The translations under genes and the position numbers were made by a program. Below are positions 33,376-43,671 of a stretch of 64,000 bases of DNA, in pieces (within the stretch, counting starts at the first letter, position 1; the number at the start of each line of letters is the position of its first letter). The notes beneath the pieces were generated by a model, which was not told where the DNA came from, did not search any database, and saw only the letters and a list, made by a program, of their open reading frames with translations. This stretch comes from Chitinophaga hostae (GTDB lineage: Bacteria; Bacteroidota; Bacteroidia; Chitinophagales; Chitinophagaceae), in NCBI RefSeq assembly GCF_018224885.1, contig NZ_JAGTXB010000005.1, positions 434,001 to 498,000 of the forward strand, read 5' to 3'.

Positions 33376-34413
33376 ATGGAATATCAGCACCGGGACTATA
33401 CGCAGTATACCGCAACGGCTTTCTTTGAAGATGAGCAGTTTATTCATCATGTACTGAAATGGGATGATGAGGCCATTGCCTATTGGCAGCAATTATCCGC
33501 GCTTTACCCGGATAAAAGGAATGCCATGGAAGAAGCCCGTGCCTGGATACTGTTGTTGAATAAACAACCGGTGTACAAGCCTGCCACAGATAAATTACAG
33601 CTATGGGAAAAAATTGCGGGCGACATAGCGGTGAGCAATAGCCGGGAACAACGTTATTACCGGCCGCTGAAACTGGTCGCTAAGTGGACAGCCGCTGCTG
33701 CAGCAGTATTGTTGTTCATCGTGATGATCAGGGAGCTATCGTCCCACGGCGAAAAGTCCTATAGCACTACATTTGGCAAGCATGAACAAGTAGTATTGCC
33801 AGACGAATCTGTTGTCACTTTAAATGGTAATTCTTCTATTTACTATTCCCGTTCCTGGAAGTCGGATAAGCCAAGGGAAATTTGGCTGAACGGGGAAGCT
33901 TACTTTGAAGTAAAACATGTGGCTATTAAAAACAGGTGGCAGCAGTCAGATTCATTCCAGGTGCATGTCAGCGATCTTGCGCTCACCGTGCTGGGAACAA
34001 AATTTAATGTAAGAAACCGCCGTAACATCACAGAAATCTCCCTGCTGGAAGGCCGGCTGAGAATCGAAAAAAACGGCCCCGGAGCATTTGTCAAAATACT
34101 CAAACCGGGAGACGCCTTTGCTTATGACAGCAGTAAACAGCTGCTACAGGAAATGGAAAGAAAACCACAGGCCAACAAAGCCTGGACAGCCAATGAATTA
34201 GACCTGGATGGCTATACCCTTCAGGAAATACTGGATGTACTGGAAGACAATTACGGATACAACATCACTTTAGAGGCGCCGGCACTCGCACAGAAAAGGC
34301 TTTCAGGCACTGTGCCTGCCAACAGCGCAGAAGACATCCTCTTTGTTATCAGGAAGGTATTTAATCTTAAAATCAATCAAAAAGCAGATCATTTAATTAT
34401 CAGCCAAAATTAA
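33376..34413 (+). CDS. FecR-type anti-sigma factor/sigma regulator
   Basis: A 345-residue inner-membrane regulator. The N-terminal cytoplasmic part (1-105) would contact the sigma factor. A single transmembrane helix lies at about residues 108-123 ('AAAAAVLLFIVMI'). The periplasmic FecR domain follows, with 'TTFGKHEQVVLPDESVVTLNGNSSI', 'REIWLNGEAYFEV', 'LTVLGTKFNV' and 'ISLLEGRLRI'. The C-terminal DUF4974 domain (about 275-345) resembles the STN fold ('LDGYTLQEILDVLEDNYGYNI'). It sits between the ECF sigma and SusC genes, 4 bp before the latter. The leader just before its ATG is tandemly duplicated. Confidence 0.93.
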   Translation: MEYQHRDYTQYTATAFFEDEQFIHHVLKWDDEAIAYWQQLSALYPDKRNAMEEARAWILLLNKQPVYKPATDKLQLWEKIAGDIAVSNSREQRYYRPLKLVAKWTAAAAAVLLFIVMIRELSSHGEKSYSTTFGKHEQVVLPDESVVTLNGNSSIYYSRSWKSDKPREIWLNGEAYFEVKHVAIKNRWQQSDSFQVHVSDLALTVLGTKFNVRNRRNITEISLLEGRLRIEKNGPGAFVKILKPGDAFAYDSSKQLLQEMERKPQANKAWTANELDLDGYTLQEILDVLEDNYGYNITLEAPALAQKRLSGTVPANSAEDILFVIRKVFNLKINQKADHLIISQN

Positions 34414-34417
34414 CAGC

Positions 34418-37400
34418 ATGTATAAACGAATGTTATTTGTCATGTGTTGCCTCTACGCAACACTGCCGGGGAAGCTATTTGCGCAACAACAGGTAAAATT
34501 GAAAGCAGCACTGGAAGAAGTGAAAGCAGTGTATGGTACCAGGTTTGCCTATGAAGAGCACCTGCTGGATAATATTTATGTGAACCTGAAACGCCCACTC
34601 ACAAAGAAAGAACCCGTAGAAGCTTTGCTGAAGGAGCTCCTGTATAATAAGGGATTTGTTTTCCTGTATGTCCAGGAGAACTATTATACCATTATCAAGG
34701 ATAACAGGCCGGCGAAGACACCGGAAGTAACACCAACAGAAACCACTGCAGAACTGCCTGAACAGCCATATGTACAAACCATTACCGGAGTGGTAACAGA
34801 TAAAGACGGGCACCCGTTAATAGGTGCAACGGTTATTCCGGAAGGATATGCTATCCGGTTTGGCGCTATCACCAGCAGTGATGGAAGATATACCCTCCGG
34901 CTCACAGCCCGGGCGGAGGCCATCGTTTTTACCTTTGTAGGAATGAACCCGCTGAAGGTAGACGTAAGCGGTAAGTCCGTTATCAATGCACAAATGGAAG
35001 CGGATGTACATCAGCTGCAGGAAGTGGACGTTTTGTCCACCGGTTATCAAAACCTGCCCAAAGAGCGGGCTACCGGCGCTTTCGAACAAATTACCAGCAA
35101 ACAGATCAAAGCTGTTCCCGCGGTGAGTTTAATGGAACGGCTGGAAGGCACGGCGCCGGGTGTTCGTTTTGATGTCAGGAATAACAAGATCAACATCCGG
35201 GGAGTTAACACCCTGGGCGCCAACGATGGCAGCTCGCCACTTATCGTGATAGATGGGTTTCCGGCGGTAGAGCAGGACCTGGTTACCCGTACGAATGATA
35301 ACGCCAGTGGAGGCGCCGTATTAAGTCGTTATAATCCCGAAGATATTGAGTCCATCACCATACTGAAAGATGCTGCCGCTACCTCCATCTGGGGCGCCAA
35401 AGCCGCCAATGGAGTGATTGTGATCACTACTAAAAAAGGAAAGAAGAATTCTTCCGGTTTCAACTTCGGTACCAACCTGAGTATTTCCAATCCCGCCAAT
35501 ATGAAAAATCTTAACCGCATGAATACGGCGGAATATATTGACCTGGAGAAAGAAATGAAAGGCCTTGGATTTTTTACCGATCCTGCCATCTGGGATAACA
35601 GCTGGATGACCTTTAACCAGAACAGGCCGGTGAGTGAAGCGCTGGAATGGATGTTTAAGGTAGACCGTGGCACCGCTACCGGTAGCCAGCGCGATTCCGC
35701 ATTATCAGCCCTGGGAAAAATTGATAACCGCGGGCAAATCCGTGATCTGTTGCTGCAACGTAGCGTATCCCAGCAATATAACCTATCTTTTTCGGGCGGG
35801 GGCCAGCACAGCACTTACTATGTATCTGCCAACTATACCAAAGATATTCCGGTGTTTAGAAGTAATAAAGGCGAAGGCTATTTTGTTACCGCCAACCTGA
35901 GTAATGAATTGTTTAACAACCGGGTGACCATTAACACCGGTCTCAATTACAGTTATGCAAACAGCGTATCCAATACTGCTGCCCTGAATGCTATTGGCAA
36001 CGGGAACCTGGGATTACGCCCCTATGAGCTGCTGCAGGATGATGCCGGCAACCCAATTGCGCGCTCGATCGATTTCCGTGATGAAGTTGCCGCCAGTTTC
36101 CTCAGCAAGGGCTATCTCCCCTGGACTTACAGCCCTTTGCAGGAACTGAACTATGGAAATACTACTTCTAAAGAAAATCGTTTCCGCTTCAACACAGATA
36201 TTAATACAAAAATCACCGACTGGATAAATGTAAGTATAGCCGGTACCTTGCAGCGTAATCTTGAAGAAACCACTATCCTCGGTGAACTCGACAGCTACGA
36301 TACCAGGGTATTGGTGAACACAGGTACTACTGTAGGTCCTAATGGCCGGCTGGTATATGGTGTACCCTATGGTGGCAAGATGACCAATAGCAATCGTAAT
36401 ACTTTTAATTATGGGTTACGCGGGCAGGTAAACGTTAATAAATCCTGGGGCAATAATTTTTCGCTTAACGCCCTTGCCGGTACGGAGATCCGCGAAGATC
36501 AAGGTACCAATTACCAGCAAACCCGGTACGGATTTAATAATGATACTTATTCGTCCGCTTCCTGGGATCCCAATGTGTATTACCAAACCGTTATGGGATG
36601 GAATACTAACCTGGGCTTTTCAGATGGTAGTATTGGAAGATCTATTAACCGGTTCCTGTCGTATTACGGTAATGGCGCCTTATCCATGCTGAGCAACCGT
36701 TACATCGTATCGGGAAGTATTCGTTTTGATGACTACACGCTGGCCGGCGCCTCCCGTAGTCAGCGTGCCAGGCCATTATGGAGCGCTGGTGTAAAGTGGG
36801 ATGTTACATCGGAAGATTTTATGAAGTCAGTAAACTGGCTGAATAAATTGAATATGCGGCTTACTTATGGTACCGGTGGCGCCGTGCCGAGGAGCGCCAG
36901 TAACGCAGCCCTGTTAGACCTGAAAGGCCTGAACCCGGATACCCGCGAACCATACGGCAACGTGTTATCACCCGCCAATAACAGGATCAGCTGGGAGCTG
37001 ACAAAAACCTGGAACCTCGGTGTGGACATAGATGTACTAAACAACCGTTTGCATATCAGCGCCGATGCCTACCGCAAGAGAACAAGCGATATCCTGTGGT
37101 TCTTCCCGGTTAATAGTGTCTATGGCTGGAACTCACTGTATTATAACGCTGCCAGCATGAAAGGACATGGCTACGACCTGGGTATCAGGGGCGATATTAT
37201 CCGGAACAGGAATTTTGGCTGGAGCTCCGCTTTTAATTTTGCCTACAATACCAACGAAGTTACGGATGCCCGCTTTACCCCTCCCACCAGCAGCATGGCA
37301 GTCAGCAGCAGTAATCCTATAGAAGGAATGCCAACTGATTACCTGTATGCTTATCGCTGGGCCGGGCTGGATAATAAAGGCCGCTCCCAGGTATATACTG

Positions 37401-37990
37401 CCGATGGAAAGATCATTACTGCAGATATGGCGAATAACCAGCTCACGGCTAAGGACCTGGCGTATATGGGGCGCACAACACCACCTTACTTTGGCGGCTT
37501 CTTCAACGACTTTAACTATAAATCATTTACACTCGGCGTACGTATCTCTTATGAAATGGGGCATGTGTTCCGTCGCCTGTCGATCCTAAATTACCCGGAT
37601 TATGCTACCAATAACTACTATGGACTCATTGGTACGCAACGAGACCTGGCGCAACGCTGGCGTAAACCCGGTGATGAGCAGTTTACCAATGTTCCCGGCC
37701 TGGCGAATGTAAGCACCAACAGCAGCAACCGGTACAAGATGGCTGATATTCTCGTGGAAAGCGCCAGTCATATACGGCTGCAGCAAATTTCCCTGGGGTA
37801 CCAGGTGCCATCAAAGGTGCTCTCGCGTACCCTGCTGAAATCGGCAGGCGTAAATTTTGCGGTAAGGAACCTTGGCATTATCTGGAAACAGAATAAAGCC
37901 GGTATCGACCCCAGTTACGCCATGAGCAACAACTACACCAACCTGCCGCCTTCACCCAGTTATTTCATGAGCCTGAACGCTTCTTTCTAA
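34418..37990 (+). CDS. SusC/RagA family TonB-dependent outer membrane receptor with STN domain
   Basis: A 1,190-residue outer membrane transporter. Signal peptide about 1-22 (ending LFAQQ), then an STN signalling domain (about 24-90), a carboxypeptidase-regulatory-like domain ('ITGVVTDKDGHPLIGATVIPEG'), a plug with 'ATGAFEQITSKQI', 'MERLEGTAPGV', 'NIRGVNTLGAN', 'PLIVIDGFP', 'ILKDAAATSIWGAKAANGVI', and a long beta barrel ending in phenylalanine ('LNASF'). It works with the SusD lipoprotein to import bound oligomers using TonB energy. The STN domain fits control by the upstream FecI/FecR pair. The substrate cannot be read directly; the downstream S41 peptidase and TlpA proteins suggest a peptide or protein rather than a glycan. 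Confidence 0.95.
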   Translation: MYKRMLFVMCCLYATLPGKLFAQQQVKLKAALEEVKAVYGTRFAYEEHLLDNIYVNLKRPLTKKEPVEALLKELLYNKGFVFLYVQENYYTIIKDNRPAKTPEVTPTETTAELPEQPYVQTITGVVTDKDGHPLIGATVIPEGYAIRFGAITSSDGRYTLRLTARAEAIVFTFVGMNPLKVDVSGKSVINAQMEADVHQLQEVDVLSTGYQNLPKERATGAFEQITSKQIKAVPAVSLMERLEGTAPGVRFDVRNNKINIRGVNTLGANDGSSPLIVIDGFPAVEQDLVTRTNDNASGGAVLSRYNPEDIESITILKDAAATSIWGAKAANGVIVITTKKGKKNSSGFNFGTNLSISNPANMKNLNRMNTAEYIDLEKEMKGLGFFTDPAIWDNSWMTFNQNRPVSEALEWMFKVDRGTATGSQRDSALSALGKIDNRGQIRDLLLQRSVSQQYNLSFSGGGQHSTYYVSANYTKDIPVFRSNKGEGYFVTANLSNELFNNRVTINTGLNYSYANSVSNTAALNAIGNGNLGLRPYELLQDDAGNPIARSIDFRDEVAASFLSKGYLPWTYSPLQELNYGNTTSKENRFRFNTDINTKITDWINVSIAGTLQRNLEETTILGELDSYDTRVLVNTGTTVGPNGRLVYGVPYGGKMTNSNRNTFNYGLRGQVNVNKSWGNNFSLNALAGTEIREDQGTNYQQTRYGFNNDTYSSASWDPNVYYQTVMGWNTNLGFSDGSIGRSINRFLSYYGNGALSMLSNRYIVSGSIRFDDYTLAGASRSQRARPLWSAGVKWDVTSEDFMKSVNWLNKLNMRLTYGTGGAVPRSASNAALLDLKGLNPDTREPYGNVLSPANNRISWELTKTWNLGVDIDVLNNRLHISADAYRKRTSDILWFFPVNSVYGWNSLYYNAASMKGHGYDLGIRGDIIRNRNFGWSSAFNFAYNTNEVTDARFTPPTSSMAVSSSNPIEGMPTDYLYAYRWAGLDNKGRSQVYTADGKIITADMANNQLTAKDLAYMGRTTPPYFGGFFNDFNYKSFTLGVRISYEMGHVFRRLSILNYPDYATNNYYGLIGTQRDLAQRWRKPGDEQFTNVPGLANVSTNSSNRYKMADILVESASHIRLQQISLGYQVPSKVLSRTLLKSAGVNFAVRNLGIIWKQNKAGIDPSYAMSNNYTNLPPSPSYFMSLNASF

Positions 37991-38001
37991 CACCGGAAAA
38001 A

Positions 38002-39378
38002 ATGATCAAAATGACAATGAAACGTATTTGTGTTACGCTGCTGGTATTGACAATCGGGACCATGTCCTGCCGTAAGTTCGTGGAAGTGGAGCAGCCTAAT
38101 CAGCGTCAGTTTAAATATACGGCCGACTTTCAGCTGTTGCTTAACAATGTAAGTCTGTTCGAAATTTCAGCCAGTCTGCCGATGCTGTCCGGAGATGATA
38201 TCAACCTGGAAACCAACACCAGTTTACAAAACCAGCTGACCAACGAGCTGCAGAATGTTTACACCTGGGCGGCTGACTATTACACTTCTGATAACAGCGA
38301 TGCCGGTTGGGATCAACTCTTTAACCAGGTATATGTGTGCAACCAGATCACCACCAACGTGATGGGAAGTATTAATGGTACCGAAGCTCAGAAACGCAGT
38401 ATTTATGCGGAGGCGCAAGCCCAGCGTGCAGCCGCCTATCTTACCCTGATTAATCTCTATGCAAGGGTGTATACCACCACCGGCGCAGCTACGGATCCGG
38501 GATTGCCGTTACTGTTGTCGCCGGATCTTTTTGTACCACTCAACAGGGCTTCTATACAAAAAGTGTATGATCAGATCATACTCGATCTCACCGCAGCGCT
38601 GCCGTTGTTGCCGGATAATGTGTCCAACAATCTGCACCCCGGAAAAGCAGCCGGCTATGCATTGCTGGCGAGAACCTACCTCTCCATGCAACGTTATGGT
38701 GAAGCCGCTGATTATGCTGCTAAATCACTGAGCATCCAGCACACCCTGTTGGATCTTAAAGATTATGTAAATGGTGCGAAGCCATTTCCACGCAGAATGG
38801 ATAACCCGGAGGTAATAATGGGCAAAAAAGTTTCCAAACCCGGGAATATAGATCTGCCGTTAAGTACGGAGCTGCTGAATAAGTTTACACCGGAAGACCT
38901 GCGCTACCAGCTGTTTACACGGAGCGGCAGCACTTTTCAGCCTTCTTTTACCGGCCGCGGATCGTATCGCGATAAGCTTTTCTTTGGCGACAATGTAAGC
39001 GCAGGCGTGTCTGTACCGGAAATGATGCTGATACAGGCAGAAGGGCTGGCAAGAGCAGGAAAGAAAGACGAAGCGATGGCACTCGTAAACCAGCTCCGGC
39101 AAAAACGTTTCCTGCCCGCTCAATACACCGCACTCACCGCTGCTACCAGCGATGAAGCGCTACGTGTAGTCATTGACGAAAGACGGCGCGAATTATTCGG
39201 TACTGGACTACGCTGGCTCGATCAGCGCCGGCTGAGTAAAGAGCCTGCACTGGCGGAAACAGAAACGCGTGTATTCAAGGGCGTTACCTACACCCTGGTG
39301 CCGGGCGACCGCTACGTATATCCTATTCCGCCAAAGAATATTGAACTGAACCCGGAGATTATTCAGAATCAACGATAA
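38002..39378 (+). CDS. SusD/RagB family outer membrane substrate-binding lipoprotein
   Basis: A 458-residue lipoprotein with a signal peptide and lipobox 'TMSC' (Cys23). SusD-type features: TPR-like helical segments ('QAQRAAAYLTLINLYARVYTT', 'GKAAGYALLARTYLSMQRYGEAADYA') and the conserved C-terminal 'DERRRELFGTGLRWLDQRRL', ending 'YVYPIPPKNIELNPEIIQNQR'. It caps the SusC barrel and binds the imported substrate at the surface. It starts 11 bp after susC; ATG codons at 38011 and 38017 are alternative starts giving shorter signal peptides. Confidence 0.95.
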   Translation: MIKMTMKRICVTLLVLTIGTMSCRKFVEVEQPNQRQFKYTADFQLLLNNVSLFEISASLPMLSGDDINLETNTSLQNQLTNELQNVYTWAADYYTSDNSDAGWDQLFNQVYVCNQITTNVMGSINGTEAQKRSIYAEAQAQRAAAYLTLINLYARVYTTTGAATDPGLPLLLSPDLFVPLNRASIQKVYDQIILDLTAALPLLPDNVSNNLHPGKAAGYALLARTYLSMQRYGEAADYAAKSLSIQHTLLDLKDYVNGAKPFPRRMDNPEVIMGKKVSKPGNIDLPLSTELLNKFTPEDLRYQLFTRSGSTFQPSFTGRGSYRDKLFFGDNVSAGVSVPEMMLIQAEGLARAGKKDEAMALVNQLRQKRFLPAQYTALTAATSDEALRVVIDERRRELFGTGLRWLDQRRLSKEPALAETETRVFKGVTYTLVPGDRYVYPIPPKNIELNPEIIQNQR

Positions 39379-39396
39379 CAACAACAATTAAAAGAT

Positions 39397-40866
39397 ATGA
39401 GAAAGAAAATACGCTTAATCGGATGTTACCTGTTATTCGGAACTGCCACCGTTTTTGCGCAGAAAAATGAGCAATACCGGAATGCCGATCCTAAAGAGCT
39501 GGTCAAAAGCACTACGCTCACAGAGCAGCAATTGATGGATATTCAACGATACTACCAGTTTGATTTGAAGGATATGAAACGGGGGCAGGAATTGCAACAA
39601 CTGCTGCTGGCGAGGTATCCAAAAGGCGCTTTAGCCCGCATGTCAGCCTTTCAGCAGCTGTCTGGCGCAAAAAACGCAACGGAGATGACGGCTTCTGCAG
39701 AAAAATTTCTGAAAGCATTTCCTTACGACGCCTGGAAAGCAAATCCCAATCACCAGGAATTTATTTATTACAGCGTTCATCGCGAACTGGGCGCGGCATA
39801 TATGGACACCCGGCAGTTTGATAAGCTGGTAGCATTTTGTACACCGCTCAACTTCAAAACAGAAAATGAAATATACCGCTGGAATATTATGCGGGCCTAT
39901 GTTTTTAAAACAGTTGGCCGTGACTCACTGCTGAATATCTCGACGGCCCTGATCAATGAACTGATAAAAAAAGTAAATGACAGGTCTTATGAGGAAAAGG
40001 GTGTGTTTACTCCCGAGAAAGCAGCGGATAATGCCAATGAACAACTGGATAATGAACTGAATACGCATATTTCGTTACTGCATGGCCTGAAACAATATCC
40101 AACAGCAAAAGGATATTTCAAATACTTGTCTTCCAAAGGCGCCTATGGATCAGCGGACCTTAACGATATCTACCTGGATATACTTGAGAAAACCGGGGAG
40201 CAGCAGGCTATGCAGCCGTTCCTGGAAAACTGCGTAAAAGCTAATGCGATGACTCCGGGAATGTTGGATAAACTGAAAGGAATTTTTGCGGCTAAAGATA
40301 AAACGCCCGGCGCTTACGAAAAATACCTTGCTTCCCTGAAATCAGGGAAGGAGCAGGAAGAGCTGAAAGCAACCGTAAAAGAGCACCTGACGAACCAGGA
40401 GTATGTTCCTTTTGCATTGGAAGATGCAGATGGTAAACTGGTAAGGTCCAGCGACTGGGGTGATAAAATTGTAGTGCTTGATTTTTGGGCTACCTGGTGC
40501 AAACCTTGTATCAGCGCGTTTCCAGGCATGCAGATGCTGGTAGATAAATATGCGCAGGACCCGCAGGTGGCGGTGTATATGGTAGGTACCATGCAAACAG
40601 GTAACTACAAGGAAAAATCGGAAGGATATGTAAAACAGGAAGGTTTCCGCTTTCACCTGCTGCACGATGCCGTGAATAAGAAGACAGGGGAACAGGACCT
40701 GGTGTTTAAATCATTTGTTCCTTATTTCCAGTCTTCCGCTATCCCCAGGAAAGTAATCCTCAAAGACGGTATAATGCGTTATACATCGGAAGGTTACTCC
40801 GGCAGTCCGAGTAAACTGGCAGATGAACTGACGTATGCTATTGAACTTTTAAAAGCAGAAAAATAA
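39397..40866 (+). CDS. TlpA-like thioredoxin-fold protein (exported, CxxC)
   Basis: A 489-residue exported protein (signal peptide about 1-21, ending TVFAQ). A long helical N-terminal region (about 25-330) of unknown function precedes a thioredoxin-like domain with 'KIVVLDFWATWCKPCISAFP', a complete CxxC redox site, and a cis-Pro segment 'SAIPRKVILKDG'. TlpA-like proteins act as periplasmic thiol-disulphide oxidoreductases. It lies 18 bp after susD and 3 bp before the S41 peptidase, so it belongs to the same transcription unit. Its specific client is unknown. Confidence 0.88.
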   Translation: MRKKIRLIGCYLLFGTATVFAQKNEQYRNADPKELVKSTTLTEQQLMDIQRYYQFDLKDMKRGQELQQLLLARYPKGALARMSAFQQLSGAKNATEMTASAEKFLKAFPYDAWKANPNHQEFIYYSVHRELGAAYMDTRQFDKLVAFCTPLNFKTENEIYRWNIMRAYVFKTVGRDSLLNISTALINELIKKVNDRSYEEKGVFTPEKAADNANEQLDNELNTHISLLHGLKQYPTAKGYFKYLSSKGAYGSADLNDIYLDILEKTGEQQAMQPFLENCVKANAMTPGMLDKLKGIFAAKDKTPGAYEKYLASLKSGKEQEELKATVKEHLTNQEYVPFALEDADGKLVRSSDWGDKIVVLDFWATWCKPCISAFPGMQMLVDKYAQDPQVAVYMVGTMQTGNYKEKSEGYVKQEGFRFHLLHDAVNKKTGEQDLVFKSFVPYFQSSAIPRKVILKDGIMRYTSEGYSGSPSKLADELTYAIELLKAEK

Positions 40867-40869
40867 TTT

Positions 40870-42471
40870 ATGTTGCTGAAGAAATATATATTGATAGGAT
40901 TGGGCCTGGCGGCCTTTTCGTTTCAAACGAACGCGCAGGTAAATCCTAAGGAAAAACTCTGGCAAACATTAAAAGCCATCCAGGGTAACTATGTAGATTC
41001 TTTAACAGATGAAACATTGGTAAATGCTGCCATAGCAGGAATGATGCGCGAGCTGGATCCGCATTCCCGTTATTTTTCCCATGAGGAGGCCGGGCAGATG
41101 CAGGAGGCTATGAAAGGAAACTTTGCGGGTATCGGCATTCAGTTTATGATGGAGCATGATAGCTTGTACATCACCCAGATAGTAAGCGGCGGACCGGCTG
41201 AGAAGGCGGGTTTAAAAGCAGGCGACAGGATACTGGCGATTGATAAAGCCCCGGTAACAGGAACAGACAACTTCGCCATCATGAAAAAGATCCGGGGCGA
41301 AAAAGGCAGTCCCGTTTCACTGCAAGTGCTCCGCAAAATGGACGGAGCAAAATTTACCACTGAAATTATACGTGATGTGGTGGCCGACAGGTCGATAAGG
41401 TCCGCGTATATGATCACAGATAAAGTAGGCTATATCTCGTTACACATCTTCAGTGAAACTACCCGTACAGAAATGGACAACGCCCTCATACTTCTGAAGG
41501 AACAGGGGATGAAAAGCCTGATCCTCGATCTCCAGGGTAATGGCGGTGGCTATGTACAAGCTGCGATTGGTGTAGCCGATGAATTTTTACCAAAAGATAA
41601 ACTGGTATTTTACAGTGTTGGAAAAGATAAGGGTAAAGACTATTACTATACCGGCGGCTTTGGCAATTTCATGGAAGGAAATCTGGTAGTATTGATAGAT
41701 CAGTCTACCGCATCGGCAAGTGAAATTCTGACGGGTGCGTTGCAGGACTGGGATCGTGCTGTGATAGTGGGCAGAAGGAGTTTTGGTAAGGGCTTGATGC
41801 AACGCCCCATTCCGGTATTTGATGGCTCCGTGCTGGAACTGACCGGCGCCCGTTATTACACGCCTTCGGGCAGGTCTATCCAAAAACCTTATCATGGCAG
41901 CAGCTATAACGATAACGTACAAACGCGCTTTGCCAGCGGCGAGCTGACAAATGCTCACGTTATTCATTTTCCCGACTCGCTGAAATATACCACGCTGGTA
42001 AATAAGCGTACCGTGTATGGCGGCGGCGGAATTATGCCCGACAGGTTTATTCCGATAGATACCATAGAATATAACGGCTGGCTACAGGACGTAGCAGAGC
42101 AGAACCTGGCGGGGAAGATCACCTTTGATTACCTGGATAGCAACCGTGCTGCTTTGCTTTCCAGCTATCATGATTTTAAAGCGTTCAATAAACAGTACAA
42201 TGTACCGGAATACCTGGTACAGGAGGTAGTTGGCGCCGCAGAAAAAGCAGGGTTGCCGCTACATCTGAACAGCAAAGACAGGATCATCAGTTTACTCTCA
42301 CTGGAAATTAAAGGGCAACTCGCCAGCCAGTTGTTTGCAGGCAATGACTATTACCTGCAGGTATTGAACAGCGATAATGGCAGCATCCGGGAAGCCCTGC
42401 AGCTGCTGGAACAACCGGATCGCTTTGCGCAGCAACTTAAACCAACGGCAACCAAAAAAGAGAAGAAATAA
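40870..42471 (+). CDS. S41 family (C-terminal processing) peptidase with PDZ domain
   Basis: A 533-residue exported serine protease (signal peptide about 1-22, ending TNAQV). A PDZ domain spans about residues 88-170 ('GIGIQFMMEHDSLYITQIV', 'PAEKAGLKAGDRILAID'). The S41 catalytic core has 'ILDLQGNGGGYVQAAI', the nucleophile Ser282 in 'STASASEILTGAL' and general-base Lys307 in 'GRRSFGKG', spaced 25 residues apart as in Tsp (Ser430/Lys455). It therefore looks active. It is encoded between two TlpA-like genes in the SusCD operon, 3 bp after the first, which suggests processing of imported peptides or of locus proteins; that role is inferred. Confidence 0.92.
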   Translation: MLLKKYILIGLGLAAFSFQTNAQVNPKEKLWQTLKAIQGNYVDSLTDETLVNAAIAGMMRELDPHSRYFSHEEAGQMQEAMKGNFAGIGIQFMMEHDSLYITQIVSGGPAEKAGLKAGDRILAIDKAPVTGTDNFAIMKKIRGEKGSPVSLQVLRKMDGAKFTTEIIRDVVADRSIRSAYMITDKVGYISLHIFSETTRTEMDNALILLKEQGMKSLILDLQGNGGGYVQAAIGVADEFLPKDKLVFYSVGKDKGKDYYYTGGFGNFMEGNLVVLIDQSTASASEILTGALQDWDRAVIVGRRSFGKGLMQRPIPVFDGSVLELTGARYYTPSGRSIQKPYHGSSYNDNVQTRFASGELTNAHVIHFPDSLKYTTLVNKRTVYGGGGIMPDRFIPIDTIEYNGWLQDVAEQNLAGKITFDYLDSNRAALLSSYHDFKAFNKQYNVPEYLVQEVVGAAEKAGLPLHLNSKDRIISLLSLEIKGQLASQLFAGNDYYLQVLNSDNGSIREALQLLEQPDRFAQQLKPTATKKEKK

Positions 42472-42492
42472 TATTTATCAAAAAAAGTAGTC

Positions 42493-43635
42493 ATGAATTT
42501 TTATAAGATATTGATACTGGCGGCATCAGGGATTCCTGCAGTTGCCGCCGCTCAACAGTCGTATACCATCAAAGGCAGTGTGAGCAATATAAAGGAACCG
42601 GTTAAAGCCTTTCTGACCTATAAGGTAAACGGGGAGCGGAAGATAGACTCCGTTATCATGAAAAACGGCAAATTTATATTCCATGGTTCAGTGGGCGCGC
42701 CAAAAGAAGCGCATATCCTGGTAAAGCACAATAATCTGCCACCAGATCCAACTACCCGCCCCGTGGAGGATATCCTGCCCTTCCTGATCGAAGACAGGGT
42801 CATTACCATTGCTGCCAAAGATTCTGTGAAAAATGCCATGATCACCGGTAGCCCGGCAAACGACGACAATGTGAAGATCACCGCGTTACTGAAACCTTAT
42901 TACGACAAATACGGCCTGCTGAACGATGAGTTTAAATCGCAATCGGCCGAAAAGCAAAAGGATTCCGCTTATATCTCCAGCCTGGAACGCAGGGCCAATG
43001 ACATACAAACGGAAATCATTGCAGTGAAAATGAAGTACGTGAAAGCCAATCCAGGTAAGTATATGGCGTTAATGGCCTTTAACTCCACGCTACCGCCGGA
43101 GTTCGATGCCATTGCAGCAGAAAAGAATTTTAATGAACTGGATCCGGCGATTAGAAAATCGGATCTGGGCCTGGAACTGCAGGAAAGAATTGCTAAAGTA
43201 AAGAAAACCCAGCAAGGCGCGGAAGCACCGGATTTTACACAGTTGGATGTTGATGGTAAACCGGTGAAGTTATCTGATTTCAGAGGCAAATATGTATTGC
43301 TTGATTTCTGGGCTTCGTGGTGCGGTCCCTGCAGAAGGGAAAATCCAAATGTAGTGAAAGCTTACAACGCTTATAAGGACAAAGGTTTTACCGTATTGGG
43401 CGTATCGCTGGACAAAGACGGCGACAGGGACAAATGGTTGGCTGCCATTGAAAAAGATGGCCTGCTGTGGACACAGGTATCTGATTTGAAAGCATGGGAA
43501 AATGAAGCTGCAAAATTATATGAAGTAAATGCTATCCCAATGAACTTCCTGATTGATCCCAATGGAAAGATCGTGGCCAAATACCTGAGGGGAGAGGCTT
43601 TGGAGGAAACATTAAAGCACCTGTTATCTAAGTGA
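42493..43635 (+). CDS. TlpA/AhpC-TSA family thiol-disulphide protein with DUF4369-like N-terminus
   Basis: A 380-residue exported protein (signal peptide about 1-20, 'AAAQQ'). An N-terminal DUF4369-like beta domain ('YTIKGSVSNIKEPVKAFLTY...DSVIMKNGKFIFHGSV') is followed by helices and a C-terminal TlpA-like thioredoxin domain with 'APDFTQLDVDGKPVKLSDFRGKYVLLDFWASWCGPCRRENPNV' (quoted family motif in parts: DFWASWCGPC is the redox site) and cis-Pro 'NAIPMNFLIDPNG'. It is the last gene of the sigma-FecR-SusCD run, before a strong hairpin. Proteins of this form are a Bacteroidota staple beside SusCD loci; the partner protein is not known. Confidence 0.92.
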   Translation: MNFYKILILAASGIPAVAAAQQSYTIKGSVSNIKEPVKAFLTYKVNGERKIDSVIMKNGKFIFHGSVGAPKEAHILVKHNNLPPDPTTRPVEDILPFLIEDRVITIAAKDSVKNAMITGSPANDDNVKITALLKPYYDKYGLLNDEFKSQSAEKQKDSAYISSLERRANDIQTEIIAVKMKYVKANPGKYMALMAFNSTLPPEFDAIAAEKNFNELDPAIRKSDLGLELQERIAKVKKTQQGAEAPDFTQLDVDGKPVKLSDFRGKYVLLDFWASWCGPCRRENPNVVKAYNAYKDKGFTVLGVSLDKDGDRDKWLAAIEKDGLLWTQVSDLKAWENEAAKLYEVNAIPMNFLIDPNGKIVAKYLRGEALEETLKHLLSK

Positions 43636-43671
43636 TCTATCCTGATGTATTCGCCATCATCAGTACCTATG